Assembly: GCA_963727845.1 (NCBI GenBank)
Contig: CAVSHI010000003.1
Coordinates: forward strand, 558,001 to 622,000
Direction of reading: 5' to 3'
Length of the DNA: 64,000 nt
Source: JBEKTW01 sp963727845
GTDB taxonomy: Bacteria > Bacteroidota > Ignavibacteria > UBA10030 > SZUA-254
The translations under genes were made by a program, and so were the position numbers. The notes under the pieces are model-generated. The model had not been told where the DNA came from. It did not search any database and saw only the letters and a list, made by a program, of their open reading frames with translations. Numbering within the stretch: the first letter of the stretch is position 1; each line of letters begins with the position of its first letter. This document shows positions 56,257 to 64,000 of the stretch, in pieces.

Positions 56257-56679
56257 TTACAGGAACTGTCCTGTGTATACAGGCGCGCCGCCCTTGCCGT
56301 TCGCATCAAATGTGATCTGAACGGTTGAGCCCGTGACAGTCTTTGAAGTGCCCAGGAACGTGATCGTAGCAGCGGTGACGGAGGGCATCGTGTATTTTGC
56401 GTTGGGATTATTCGGTCCCCATGGGCTGCTCGCCTTCGTCGACGGATCGACATAGGCAGTTCCACCGCCGCTGTTATCGTACGTACCGTTGCCGCCGCCC
56501 ATCGATGACGGGCGAATCTTGAACTGATACGAATCCGCACCGAGGTTGTTCAGGTCGGAAAGGATCGCGTCCTTATTCGACTGGATGCTCTGTCCGCTGA
56601 ACATCGAGATACCCACGGCTATGGCGACACCGACGATGATGACGCCAAGGATGATGAGTAAGAGTTGCTGTTGTCCCAT
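56257..56679 (-). CDS. Major pilin-like protein, tandem copy B
   Basis: It is a 140-residue twin of copies A and C. It differs only near residues 90-95, where the others read GPGNPNAVYTM and this one GPNNPNAKYTM. This points to recent duplication or gene conversion. The leader and helix match the other copies. The RBS is AAAGGAGC. Confidence 0.75.
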   Translation of the reverse strand: MGQQQLLLIILGVIIVGVAIAVGISMFSGQSIQSNKDAILSDLNNLGADSYQFKIRPSSMGGGNGTYDNSGGGTAYVDPSTKASSPWGPNNPNAKYTMPSVTAATITFLGTSKTVTGSTVQITFDANGKGGAPVYTGQFL

Positions 56680-56739
56680 GATATTGCTCCTTTATGGTTA
56701 GTTATAATTATTATGAGTTAATTGTACTTCCTTCACGGC

Positions 56740-57162
56740 TTACAGGAACTGTCCTGTATATACAGGCGCGCCGCCCTTGCCGTTCGCATCAAATGTGATC
56801 TGAACGGTTGAGCCGGTGACAGTCTTTGAAGTACCCAGGAACGTGATCGTAGCAGCGGTGACCGAGGGCATCGTGTAGACTGCGTTGGGGTTACCCGGTC
56901 CCCATGGGCTGCTCGCCTTCGTCGACGGATCGACATAGGCAGTTCCACCGCCGCTGTTATCGTACGTACCGTTGCCGCCGCCCATCGATGACGGGCGAAT
57001 CTTGAACTGATACGAATCCGCACCGAGGTTGTTCAGGTCGGAAAGGATCGCGTCCTTATTCGACTGGATGCTCTGTCCGCTGAACATCGAGATACCCACG
57101 GCTATGGCGACACCGACGATGATGACGCCAAGGATGATGAGTAAAAGTTGCTGTTGTCCCAT
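56740..57162 (-). CDS. Major pilin-like protein, tandem copy A
   Basis: This is the first copy in the transcript, 140 residues, with AAAGGAG 9 bases before the ATG. MG-QQQLLL... suggests cleavage or Met removal after a two-residue leader; a canonical pilin would have Phe/Met1 and Glu5 in the mature protein. The candidate sigma54 promoter at 57225-57240 is about 63 bases upstream. The head has GGGNGTYDNSGGGTAYVDP and no Cys. Confidence 0.77.
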   Translation of the reverse strand: MGQQQLLLIILGVIIVGVAIAVGISMFSGQSIQSNKDAILSDLNNLGADSYQFKIRPSSMGGGNGTYDNSGGGTAYVDPSTKASSPWGPGNPNAVYTMPSVTAATITFLGTSKTVTGSTVQITFDANGKGGAPVYTGQFL

Positions 57163-57224
57163 TGCTCCACTCCTTTATAGTATTATTAATTAAGTGAATT
57201 AAACTTTTCTTCTGGCTAACTAAT

Positions 57225-57240
57225 ATCAATGTCCGTGCCA
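57225..57240 (-). promoter_or_regulatory. Candidate sigma54 (-24/-12) promoter for the pilin-like genes
   Basis: On the minus strand TGGCACG-GACA-TTGAT matches the RpoN consensus TGGCACG-N4-TTGCW except for one base (A in place of the -12 C). Predicted start is near 57213, giving a leader of about 50 bases. Pilin genes in several bacteria (for example pilA of Pseudomonas and Geobacter) use sigma54. Confidence 0.55.
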
Positions 57241-57342
57241 TGGCCAAATATTCACAAAATCGACCCGAAATGGGCCAATTCACAAAAAATCACGAATTTG
57301 ACATCAGCCCGTCGGAAAGAATTACCGGTCGATGGGAAATTT

Positions 57343-58047
57343 TTACCGCACAGAGCCTGAATAGAACGGCCTTTCGACATACGGTATGGGGTCATCAACG
57401 TCAGCCTCCCGAAAACCTCTCAGCCGAAGGGCACAGCTGTCGCACACGCCGCAGGCAGTATCTTCCCGCTGGTAGCATGACCATGTCAGATGGAAAGGTA
57501 CATCCAGTTCGACACCTTTTTGAACGATCTCGCGCTTCGTCATAGCGATAACGGGGGTGACAATCTCGAGATGCGTTTCAGGTTTTGTTCCCAGCCTCAC
57601 AACACGATTAAACGCCTCGTAAAACTCCCGGCGGCAATCAGGGTAACCCGAAGAGTCTTCCTCGACCGCGCCGATGTATATCTTTCTTGCGCGCAGAACT
57701 TCTCCCCAGCTCACTGCAATCGAAAGGATGTGCGCATTCCGAAAGGGCACGTATGATGTCGGGATACCCGCCCTCTGCAGATCCGCCTTTTCGACCTCAA
57801 TCGTGCTGTCCGTTAGACTCGAACCCCCGATGTGCTTCAGATGTTCCACACCGACGACAAGGCGTCGATTGACACCAAAGAAATCTGCAATGTCTTGAAA
57901 GGCCTTCAATTCTCGTTGCTCGGTCCGCTGACCGTAGTTGAGGTGGAGAAACGCCAGGTCATACGACTGCCGTGCAATGGCGGCGGTCACGCAGCTATCC
58001 ATTCCCCCGCTGACAAGAACAACCGCAAGCTCACGTTGAGAAGTCAT
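57343..58047 (-). CDS. queC: 7-cyano-7-deazaguanine synthase
   Basis: This enzyme makes preQ0 from 7-carboxy-7-deazaguanine and ammonia for queuosine. The 234 residues have the PP-loop SGGMDS at 13-18, LHLNYGQRTEQRE, and a zinc site of Cys191, Cys199, Cys202 and Cys205 (CYQREDTACGVCDSC). It starts 2 bases after the queE stop, so the pair is coupled. Confidence 0.95.
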   Translation of the reverse strand: MTSQRELAVVLVSGGMDSCVTAAIARQSYDLAFLHLNYGQRTEQRELKAFQDIADFFGVNRRLVVGVEHLKHIGGSSLTDSTIEVEKADLQRAGIPTSYVPFRNAHILSIAVSWGEVLRARKIYIGAVEEDSSGYPDCRREFYEAFNRVVRLGTKPETHLEIVTPVIAMTKREIVQKGVELDVPFHLTWSCYQREDTACGVCDSCALRLRGFREADVDDPIPYVERPFYSGSVR

Positions 58048-58049
58048 CC

Positions 58050-58700
58050 TCAGACCCCCTTTTTGTACGGTTCCCAGATGTACTTGTGCAGCTGGAGTTG
58101 TAATCTCACGTTCAGCTTATCTTCGAGGATCCAGGTTGCAAGCCGTACGGGTTCCAGAACGCCGAAGACGACCGACATCAGCAGAGAACATCGCTTGCCG
58201 AGTTCATGGAGCCCGATCATGCTCTTGGACCATTCGTAGTCCTCCCGCGTGCCGATGACGAACTTCACCTCATCGGTCGGTTTCAGGTGATTCACATTTC
58301 CCCAGAGATTTTTCTTCATCATATTGCTCGAAGGGCACTTGAAATCGACGATCCGCTTCACCCGGGCGTCGACCCTGCCGATGTCCAGACTCCCGCCCGT
58401 TTCCAGAAGCACCTCGAAGCCTTCGTCGCAGAGACGGGACAGCAGGTCGTGCGCATGGTCCTGAAAGAGGGGTTCGCCGCCGGTCACCTCGACAAGGTTA
58501 CATCCGAATGCGCGCACAGTTTCGAGTATTTCATCGAAGTGCATTTCCTTCCCTTCTTCAAAGGCATACGCCGTATCACAGTATGTGCAGCGAAGATTGC
58601 AATACGTGAGCCGGATGAACACGCACGGGCGTCCCATGTGAGTCGATTCACCCTGGATGCTGTGAAAGATCTCGTTGACGACAAGAGTTTTTGGTTTCAT
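58050..58700 (-). CDS. queE: 7-carboxy-7-deazaguanine synthase (radical SAM)
   Basis: This enzyme rearranges carboxytetrahydropterin to 7-carboxy-7-deazaguanine. The 216 residues include the cluster motif Cys34-x3-Cys38-x2-Cys41 (CNLRCTYC), EIFHSIQGEST at the start and VTGGEPLFQ. Its start overlaps the stop of the upstream oxidoreductase by 4 bases. Confidence 0.95.
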   Translation of the reverse strand: MKPKTLVVNEIFHSIQGESTHMGRPCVFIRLTYCNLRCTYCDTAYAFEEGKEMHFDEILETVRAFGCNLVEVTGGEPLFQDHAHDLLSRLCDEGFEVLLETGGSLDIGRVDARVKRIVDFKCPSSNMMKKNLWGNVNHLKPTDEVKFVIGTREDYEWSKSMIGLHELGKRCSLLMSVVFGVLEPVRLATWILEDKLNVRLQLQLHKYIWEPYKKGV

Positions 58701-59839
58701 TTCATGTTCGCAATCTGACGGACAACTTCCTTTGCAATTTCAGCCGCAGAAGTCAATCCGGGGGATTCGATTCCGATAAGGTTGATCAAGCCCGGCAGCC
58801 CGCGATCACTCTCTTCTTTGATGACGAGATCCTTCGCCGGTGTTCCGGGCGCTTGAATTTTAGGACGCACCCCGGTTTGATCCGGTGAGAGATCCTGCGG
58901 GTCCAGAGAAGGGAAATAGCGGCGTGCGGCGTTAAAGAATTTCTGCCGGCGCGCATTCGAATCGTCAAAATTGTACCACTGGTCCTCAGGAGTTGCATCG
59001 AGGTACTCCGCATCGGGCCCGAGTTTGCATTGTCCGGCTTTGTCGACCGTGATATGGATTCCCAGGCCGACCTCTGTCGGATGCGGTACCGGATACACGA
59101 GACGCGAAACAAGTCGGCTTTTTGCCGGAGATACTCTATAATAGTGACCGCGATTGGGAAACATCCTGTACCCCGCCCGGTCGACATCAATGCCGAATGA
59201 CCGGGCCACCTTCTCCGCCCCCAACCCCGCGGAGTTCACCACAAACCGGGCAGTCATCTTCTGTGCAGCCCCCCCGCGTTCTCTCAGCGCGAGCCGGTAT
59301 CCATCCTTCGTATTCTCCACTCCAACGAATTCAACCCCGAACGCAACATCCGCACCGAGAGATCCTGCTTCTTGCAGGTAGGCTTTCATAAGCTCATGCG
59401 AGTCAACAATACCCGTGCTCGGCAAGTAGATAGCCAGGCAGCACCGAATGTTCGCTTCCATTTGTGAAGCCTGGCCGGCGTCAACAATGGACAGGTTCTC
59501 GACCCCGTTGGCAATACCCCGGTTGTAGAGCTTCTCGATCTCCGGTTCTTCTTCGGAAGTAACCGCGACGATCAGCTTACCGCAGCGCCGGTGCCACACG
59601 CCCAATCTCCGGCAGTCCTCGTACATTGTTCTGTTGCCGGCAGGACATAACCGCGCCTTCCATGAGCCGGGGTCATAGTAGATGCCGGAATGAATGACTT
59701 CACTATTGTGACTGCTCGTTTCCTGGCCGAATGATTCATGCCGCTCGATGAGGAGCGTGGAAAATCCCTGCCTGGCACTCTCCCGGGCGCACGCCAGACC
59801 GACAATTCCAGCACCAATGACAATTACTTCGACATCCAT
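58697..59839 (-). CDS. FAD-dependent oxidoreductase, L-2-hydroxyglutarate oxidase-like
   Basis: This 380-residue flavoprotein has GAGIVGLACARE (Gly9-x-Gly11-x-x-Gly14) and LLIERHESFGQETSSHNSEVIHSGIYYDPGSWKARLC, the arrangement of LhgO. LhgO enzymes oxidise L-2-hydroxyglutarate to 2-oxoglutarate. Later marks are VNSAGLGAEKVARSFG and GVRPKIQAPG, with a C-terminal GIESPGLTSAAEIAKEV FAD contact. It heads the unit with queE and queC. A promoter puts transcription start at its first codon. Confidence 0.87.
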   Translation of the reverse strand: MDVEVIVIGAGIVGLACARESARQGFSTLLIERHESFGQETSSHNSEVIHSGIYYDPGSWKARLCPAGNRTMYEDCRRLGVWHRRCGKLIVAVTSEEEPEIEKLYNRGIANGVENLSIVDAGQASQMEANIRCCLAIYLPSTGIVDSHELMKAYLQEAGSLGADVAFGVEFVGVENTKDGYRLALRERGGAAQKMTARFVVNSAGLGAEKVARSFGIDVDRAGYRMFPNRGHYYRVSPAKSRLVSRLVYPVPHPTEVGLGIHITVDKAGQCKLGPDAEYLDATPEDQWYNFDDSNARRQKFFNAARRYFPSLDPQDLSPDQTGVRPKIQAPGTPAKDLVIKEESDRGLPGLINLIGIESPGLTSAAEIAKEVVRQIANMK

Positions 59840-59845
59840 TGTCTC

Positions 59846-59874
59846 AAGATAGAACTTTTTAAGAATCGATGCAA
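59846..59874 (-). promoter_or_regulatory. Promoter of the LhgO-queE-queC unit, possibly leaderless
   Basis: On the minus strand TTGCAT (59869-59874) and TATCTT (59846-59851) are 17 bases apart. The start would fall about at 59839, the A of the ATG. Confidence 0.45.
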
Positions 59875-59909
59875 CCGGCTTGTGAATGAGATTGGTCCTT
59901 TACCCCTCA

Positions 59910-59939
59910 TTGGATTATCTAGGGAGTTTATTGTATATT
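59910..59939 (+). promoter_or_regulatory. Promoter of the GHMP kinase gene, possibly leaderless
   Basis: TTGGAT (59910-59915) and TATATT (59934-59939) are 18 bases apart. Transcription would start within one base of the ATG at 59947. No Shine-Dalgarno sequence is present. Confidence 0.45.
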
Positions 59940-59946
59940 TTCGGCT

Positions 59947-61002
59947 ATGAGCCAACCTCATCCGACACGTATCATCAACAGTGTGGCCCCGATACGCATC
60001 TGCGACAATGGCGGGTGGACAGACACGTGGTTCGCCGGACATGGAACAATTTTCAATATCGGGGTCTACCCGTATGTTGAAGTCCAGCTGGAGGTCTTTC
60101 CGAATGATGGTAGCAGAGACCGCATTATTATTCATGCCGAAAATTACGGCGAGCGATATGCCGCCCACCCGGAGAGTCAAATCTGGGATAGGCACCCGCT
60201 CCTGGAGGCAGCAATTGAACGAATGAACATCCCGCAAGATGTCGCAATCCAGGCAACAGTTTTTTCCGAAGCCCCGAGCGGTGCATCGACGGGCACATCG
60301 GCGGCTGTCACGGTCGCACTCATCGGCGCCTTGGATTGCCTCACTCCGGGCCGGTTGTCCCCGCATGAGGTCGCCGCAACAGCGCACTCAGTGGAAGTGG
60401 ACATGTTGAAACAACAGTGCGGTATTCAGGACCAACTCTGTTCGGCGTATGGAGGCATTAATTTCATCGAGATGAAGAAGTACCCGCATGCAACCGTCAC
60501 ACAACTTCAAATTCCCAATACTCTCTGGTGGGAGCTGGAGAAAAGACTGGTGCTTATCTATCTGGGGAAAACGCACAGCTCCACGAAGGTCCACGAGAAA
60601 GTGATCGAAGAATTGAAAGATGAAGGACCGGACTGCGCCCGCCTGAACGATTTGCGCCTGACAGCGGAAAAGTCGCGCGATGCGCTCCTCTCAGGAGATT
60701 TCAACTCGCTGGGAATGGCCATGATCGAGAACACCGAAGCGCAGAGCCGGTTGAATTCCGCCCTGATCAGCGTGGACGCCTGGCGAGTTATTGAGATCGC
60801 ACGGACCCACGGCGTGCGCGGCTGGAAGGTGAACGGCGCCGGCGGCGAAGGCGGCTCAATTACGCTCCTGTGCGATTCGATCAATTACCTGAAGCGCACG
60901 ATGATCCGGGAAATTGAGAGCGAAAATCCCCTTTTCAGACAGATCCCTATTTATTTAAGTCGATTCGGACTTCGAGTTTGGGAATCGTCTTCCCGAGGGT
61001 AA
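59947..61002 (+). CDS. GHMP-family sugar kinase (heptose/fucose kinase-like)
   Basis: This 351-residue kinase has APIRICDNGGWTDTWF, matching the first motif of D-glycero-D-manno-heptose 7-phosphate kinase and L-fucokinase. The ATP loop is EAPSGASTGTSAAVTVALIG at about 106-125. A C-terminal motif is KVNGAGGEGGSITLLCD. The Asp and Gly-rich loop fit catalysis. The exact sugar cannot be told. Glycogen phosphorylase follows. Confidence 0.85.
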   Translation: MSQPHPTRIINSVAPIRICDNGGWTDTWFAGHGTIFNIGVYPYVEVQLEVFPNDGSRDRIIIHAENYGERYAAHPESQIWDRHPLLEAAIERMNIPQDVAIQATVFSEAPSGASTGTSAAVTVALIGALDCLTPGRLSPHEVAATAHSVEVDMLKQQCGIQDQLCSAYGGINFIEMKKYPHATVTQLQIPNTLWWELEKRLVLIYLGKTHSSTKVHEKVIEELKDEGPDCARLNDLRLTAEKSRDALLSGDFNSLGMAMIENTEAQSRLNSALISVDAWRVIEIARTHGVRGWKVNGAGGEGGSITLLCDSINYLKRTMIREIESENPLFRQIPIYLSRFGLRVWESSSRG

Positions 61003-61164
61003 CGCGCCCACTGGGGCAATCCCCTTCGGACAGCACGTTTCATATTGTATCCATTCAGAATGACCGTCCGCCCGGTCGATTCATTCGCCCAGGGTTCCAG
61101 CCTCATGCCATGTTGCGTTTTCTTCCAAGTACTCGTACATTCTCTTGACAATCAGGCTGAAAGA

Positions 61165-63666
61165 ATGTCCGATATTTCACATCACTCACCAGAACAAACC
61201 GTTCGGCAGGATATCCGGACGGGACTCACCCCCGAAGCACTTGAGCGCGCCATTATGGACAACCTTCACGTTATTCAGGGAAGGGTTCCAAGAACTGCCA
61301 CACGAAACGATTGGTACATGGCTGTGGCATGGGCTGTTCGCGACAGGATTATGCACAGGTGGATGCAGACCATCGAGACGTATATGGGTTACAAGGGAAA
61401 GTCCGTAAGCTACCTCTCGGCGGAATTCCTCATAGGGCCGCAACTCGGAAGCAATCTTATCAGCCTGGGAATTTATGACATTGTGAAAGATGCCGTGGCG
61501 CGACTTGGTCAGGATCTTGACGCTCTCATGGAGCAGGAAGAGGAGCCCGGACTTGGAAACGGCGGACTCGGCCGTCTCGCGGCATGTTTTCTCGAATCGC
61601 TTGCATCGCTCGAGATTCTTGGTGTCGGGTACGGAATACGGTACGAATTCGGCATTTTCGACCAGACAATCCACGATGGTTGGCAGGTGGAAATCACGGA
61701 CAAATGGCTTCGGCTTGGAAACCCCTGGGAGGTGCCGAGACCGGAAATCAATTTCGTGGTTCAGTTTGGCGGCCACACAGAGCACACGACGGACACCAAG
61801 GGACATTACCATGTGCGATGGTTCCCTCACCGCGCCGTAAGAGGTGTTGCATGCGATATTACCATCCCAGGCTATAACGTCAACACGGTAAACCTCCTGC
61901 GCCTCTGGAAGGCAGAGGCGGTCGAGTCATTCGATTTTCAGTCGTTCAATGTCGGTGATTACCATCGCGCCGTCGAAGAAAAAGTTTCGTCCGAAAACAT
62001 AACAAAAGTCCTGTATCCAAACGACGACAGGGTCCAGGGCAAGCGACTCCGGCTGGAGCAGGAATATTTCTTTGTCTCATGCTCGCTCCAGGACATGATT
62101 CGAGTCCATCTGATGAGGGGACATCCCTTGACGGAATTCCACAACGGCTACGCCGTTCAGCTCAACGACACGCATCCATCCATCGGGGTGGCGGAATTGA
62201 TGCGGTTGCTTGTCGATGAATCCGGCATAGACTGGGAAAGCGCCTGGGACATTACCCGGAAGACGTTTGCCTATACGAACCATACGCTGTTGCCCGAAGC
62301 TCTGGAGAAATGGCCACTGCCCCTTTTTGCAGAAGTCCTCCCAAGGCATTTGGAGATCATTTTTGAAATCAATCGCAGATTCCTCGACGAAGTGAGGGCA
62401 AAACAGCATGCCGACGATGCGCTCGTATCACGCGTGTCATTGATCGATGAAACCGGTCAGAAATTCGTTCGGATGGCCAATCTCGCATGTGTAGGAAGCC
62501 ACGCAGTCAATGGCGTCGCCGCGTTGCATACAGAGCTGCTGAAACGAGATGTTCTCCACGATTTTTACAAGCTTTCCCCTGAAAAATTCCTGAATGTTAC
62601 AAACGGTATCACCGTGCGCCGCTGGCTCCTCCTTGCCAATCCGAAGCTTTCAGGGCTTATCAGCAGCAGGATCGGGACCGCCTGGATACGCGACATGGAA
62701 AAACACATGAAGGCACTCGAACCGTTCGCCGACAACAGCACTTTCAGACGAGAGTGGCGACGTGTCAAGCAAGAAAACAAGACCAGGCTTGCGTCAATGA
62801 TCCGGGAACGCACCGGCATCGTGGTAAATCCCGACACGTTGTTTGACATCCAGGTCAAACGTATTCATGAATACAAGCGCCAGCATCTCAACGTGCTTCA
62901 TGTTCTTACGCTCTATATCAGGATCAAGCAAAATCCTCGACTGGACGTAGTACCACGCACGGTCATTTTCTCCGGTAAGGCCGCACCCGGATATTTTATG
63001 GCGAAACTCATCATCAAATTGATCAACTCCGTCGCAGAGGTCGTGAACAACGACCCTGCGGTCGCGGGCCGGCTGAAAGTCGTCTTTCTTCCCGACTTCA
63101 ACGTCAAGAATGCCCAGGCAATCTATCCGGCCGCCGACCTGTCGGAGCAGATCTCCACTGCGGGAAAGGAAGCATCGGGGACGGGGAACATGAAGTTTTC
63201 CATGAATGGAGCGCTAACCATCGGGACTCTGGACGGAGCGAACATTGAAATCCGCAATGCGGTCGGCAAAGAGAATTTCTTTCTCTTTGGCCTGACGGAT
63301 GAAGAGGTTCGAAAAACCAGATCGCACGGATATCACCCGAAGGGGTACGTCGAATCGAACGATGAGCTTCGCGAAGTTTTGGATATGTTGACGAACGGCA
63401 TTCTCTCAGATGGGGATCCGGCTCTCTTTAAACCTCTTGTCGATTCTCTGCTGCTGTACGGGGACGAATACATGCTTCTTGCGGACTATCGATCGTACAT
63501 CGAGTGTCAGCGCCGGGTTGAAGACGCATTCCGCGATCGGGAAAACTGGGACAGAATGTCCATTCTCAACGTCGCGCGCATCGGAAGATTTTCTTCGGAC
63601 AGGTCCATTCGCGAGTACGCAGAGAAGATCTGGAATGTAAAGCCGGTGAAGATCGAGATCGGATAA
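61165..63666 (+). CDS. glgP: Glycogen/starch/alpha-glucan phosphorylase
   Basis: This enzyme releases glucose-1-phosphate from alpha-1,4-glucans. I choose the ATG at 61165 (833 residues); an in-frame ATG at 61045 would add 40 residues unlike the family. Marks are YLSAEFLIGPQLGSNLISLG, EEEPGLGNGGLGRLAACFLES, LNDTHPSIGVAELMRLL, NVTNGITVRRWLLLANP, FDIQVKRIHEYKRQHLN, and the PLP-binding EASGTGNMKFSMNGALTIGT. No other glycogen gene is in the window. Confidence 0.96.
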   Translation: MSDISHHSPEQTVRQDIRTGLTPEALERAIMDNLHVIQGRVPRTATRNDWYMAVAWAVRDRIMHRWMQTIETYMGYKGKSVSYLSAEFLIGPQLGSNLISLGIYDIVKDAVARLGQDLDALMEQEEEPGLGNGGLGRLAACFLESLASLEILGVGYGIRYEFGIFDQTIHDGWQVEITDKWLRLGNPWEVPRPEINFVVQFGGHTEHTTDTKGHYHVRWFPHRAVRGVACDITIPGYNVNTVNLLRLWKAEAVESFDFQSFNVGDYHRAVEEKVSSENITKVLYPNDDRVQGKRLRLEQEYFFVSCSLQDMIRVHLMRGHPLTEFHNGYAVQLNDTHPSIGVAELMRLLVDESGIDWESAWDITRKTFAYTNHTLLPEALEKWPLPLFAEVLPRHLEIIFEINRRFLDEVRAKQHADDALVSRVSLIDETGQKFVRMANLACVGSHAVNGVAALHTELLKRDVLHDFYKLSPEKFLNVTNGITVRRWLLLANPKLSGLISSRIGTAWIRDMEKHMKALEPFADNSTFRREWRRVKQENKTRLASMIRERTGIVVNPDTLFDIQVKRIHEYKRQHLNVLHVLTLYIRIKQNPRLDVVPRTVIFSGKAAPGYFMAKLIIKLINSVAEVVNNDPAVAGRLKVVFLPDFNVKNAQAIYPAADLSEQISTAGKEASGTGNMKFSMNGALTIGTLDGANIEIRNAVGKENFFLFGLTDEEVRKTRSHGYHPKGYVESNDELREVLDMLTNGILSDGDPALFKPLVDSLLLYGDEYMLLADYRSYIECQRRVEDAFRDRENWDRMSILNVARIGRFSSDRSIREYAEKIWNVKPVKIEIG

Positions 63667-63688
63667 ACCCCTGCCCGCTCTTTGTGCC

Positions 63689-63933
63689 CTGGGAGGGAGT
63701 TCCTACTCCCGACCGCGGAGAGGCGTGAAGGTCGGGAGCGCAGCTCCCTCCCAGCTACGGACTGGGAGGGAGTTCCTACTCCCGACCGCGGAGAGGCGTG
63801 AAGGTCGGGAGCGCAGCTCCCTCCCAGCTACGGACTGGGAGGGAGTTCCCACTCCCGACCGCGGAGAGGCGTGAAGGTCGGGAGCGCAGTTCCCTCCCAG
63901 CTACGGACTGGGAGGGAGTTCCCACTCCCGACC
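63689..63933. repeat. Tandem array of 73-bp palindromic units (3.4 copies), REP-like
   Basis: Units start at 63689, 63762 and 63835; a fourth (63908-63933) is cut after its left half. Each unit is two inverted halves: CTGGGAGGGAG...CTCCCGACC and GGTCGGGAG...CTCCCTCCCAG, each with an inner GGGAG/CTCCC hairpin. On the minus strand the right half is preceded by GTAG. Differences between copies are single bases. This repeat family differs from the RAYT-linked one at 30861-31711. Confidence 0.85.
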
Positions 63934-63951
63934 ATTAAAAGGAGGCAAGCA

Positions 63952-64000
63952 ATGTCACATTGGAAGATTTTACCGGATACCAACGATCAATTTTACTTTC
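63952..64000 (+). CDS. 5' end of an unidentified gene
   Basis: Sixteen codons are visible (MSHWKILPDTNDQFYF), cut by the window edge. AAAGGAGG is 8 bases upstream of the ATG, the best ribosome binding site in the window. Too short to assign a family. Confidence 0.6.
   Translation, partial: MSHWKILPDTNDQFYF

Noticed and set aside
63689..63933. Tandem 73-bp units as a CRISPR array
   Set aside because: There are no unique spacers; the whole unit repeats.

Overview
The window holds about 48 protein genes at moderate GC and shows no rRNA or tRNA gene. It looks like a chromosome piece from the Bacteroidota/Chlorobiota (FCB) side of the bacterial tree, plausibly an Ignavibacteria-like lineage. The grounds are an 11-subunit complex I operon without nuoEFG, a C5-type heme cluster led by hemX-hemA, large Ig-repeat lipoproteins, a Ycf48-type beta-propeller lipoprotein, and small pilin-like proteins that begin MGQQQLLL. 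This assignment is an inference. Several promoters nevertheless look like plain sigma70 sites (TTGACx-N17-TAtAaT).

Layout. 1-1617: 5' part of dnaK (minus). 1933-3498: birA and coaX. 3495-5630: an OmpR/EnvZ-type two-component pair. 5803-16298: nuoABCDHIJKLMN (minus strand, nuoA first) with a clear promoter upstream of nuoA. 16427-19706: cobalamin adenosyltransferase, a Ycf48-like lipoprotein and a frameshifted M20 peptidase. 19829-27337: hemX-hemA-hemC-hemD-hemE-hemH-hemY. 27760-30861: citrate synthase, a TerC-family protein and an alpha/beta hydrolase. 30861-31711: a REP-associated tyrosine transposase (RAYT) inside its own GTAG-type REP palindromes. 31786-35461: hemB, an NAD-dependent epimerase/reductase and hemL, so nearly the whole route from glutamyl-tRNA to heme lies in one 16-kb stretch.

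35771-57162 is the most unusual part: a type IV pilus-like locus. One minus-strand unit reads pilT, a PilM-PilN fusion, a PilO/PilP-like protein, a short secretin and a giant lipoprotein of about 2540 residues made of seven repeats of about 340 residues. It starts at a near-consensus promoter and ends at an intrinsic terminator. Opposite lie three minor-pilin-like genes, then pilB and pilC, then four small pilin-like genes of which three are almost identical. The first of these has a candidate sigma54 promoter. All seven pilin-like proteins share a very short leader (MG or MSTG) and lack the canonical Glu5. No canonical pilin or prepilin peptidase gene is present in the window.

57343-59839: queC, queE and an LhgO-like oxidoreductase (minus), divergent from a GHMP sugar kinase and glycogen phosphorylase (59947-63666). 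A tandem array of 73-bp palindromic repeats and the first codons of an unidentified gene close the window. Two genes, the M20 peptidase and the giant lipoprotein, each carry an apparent one-base frameshift that may be real or a sequence error.
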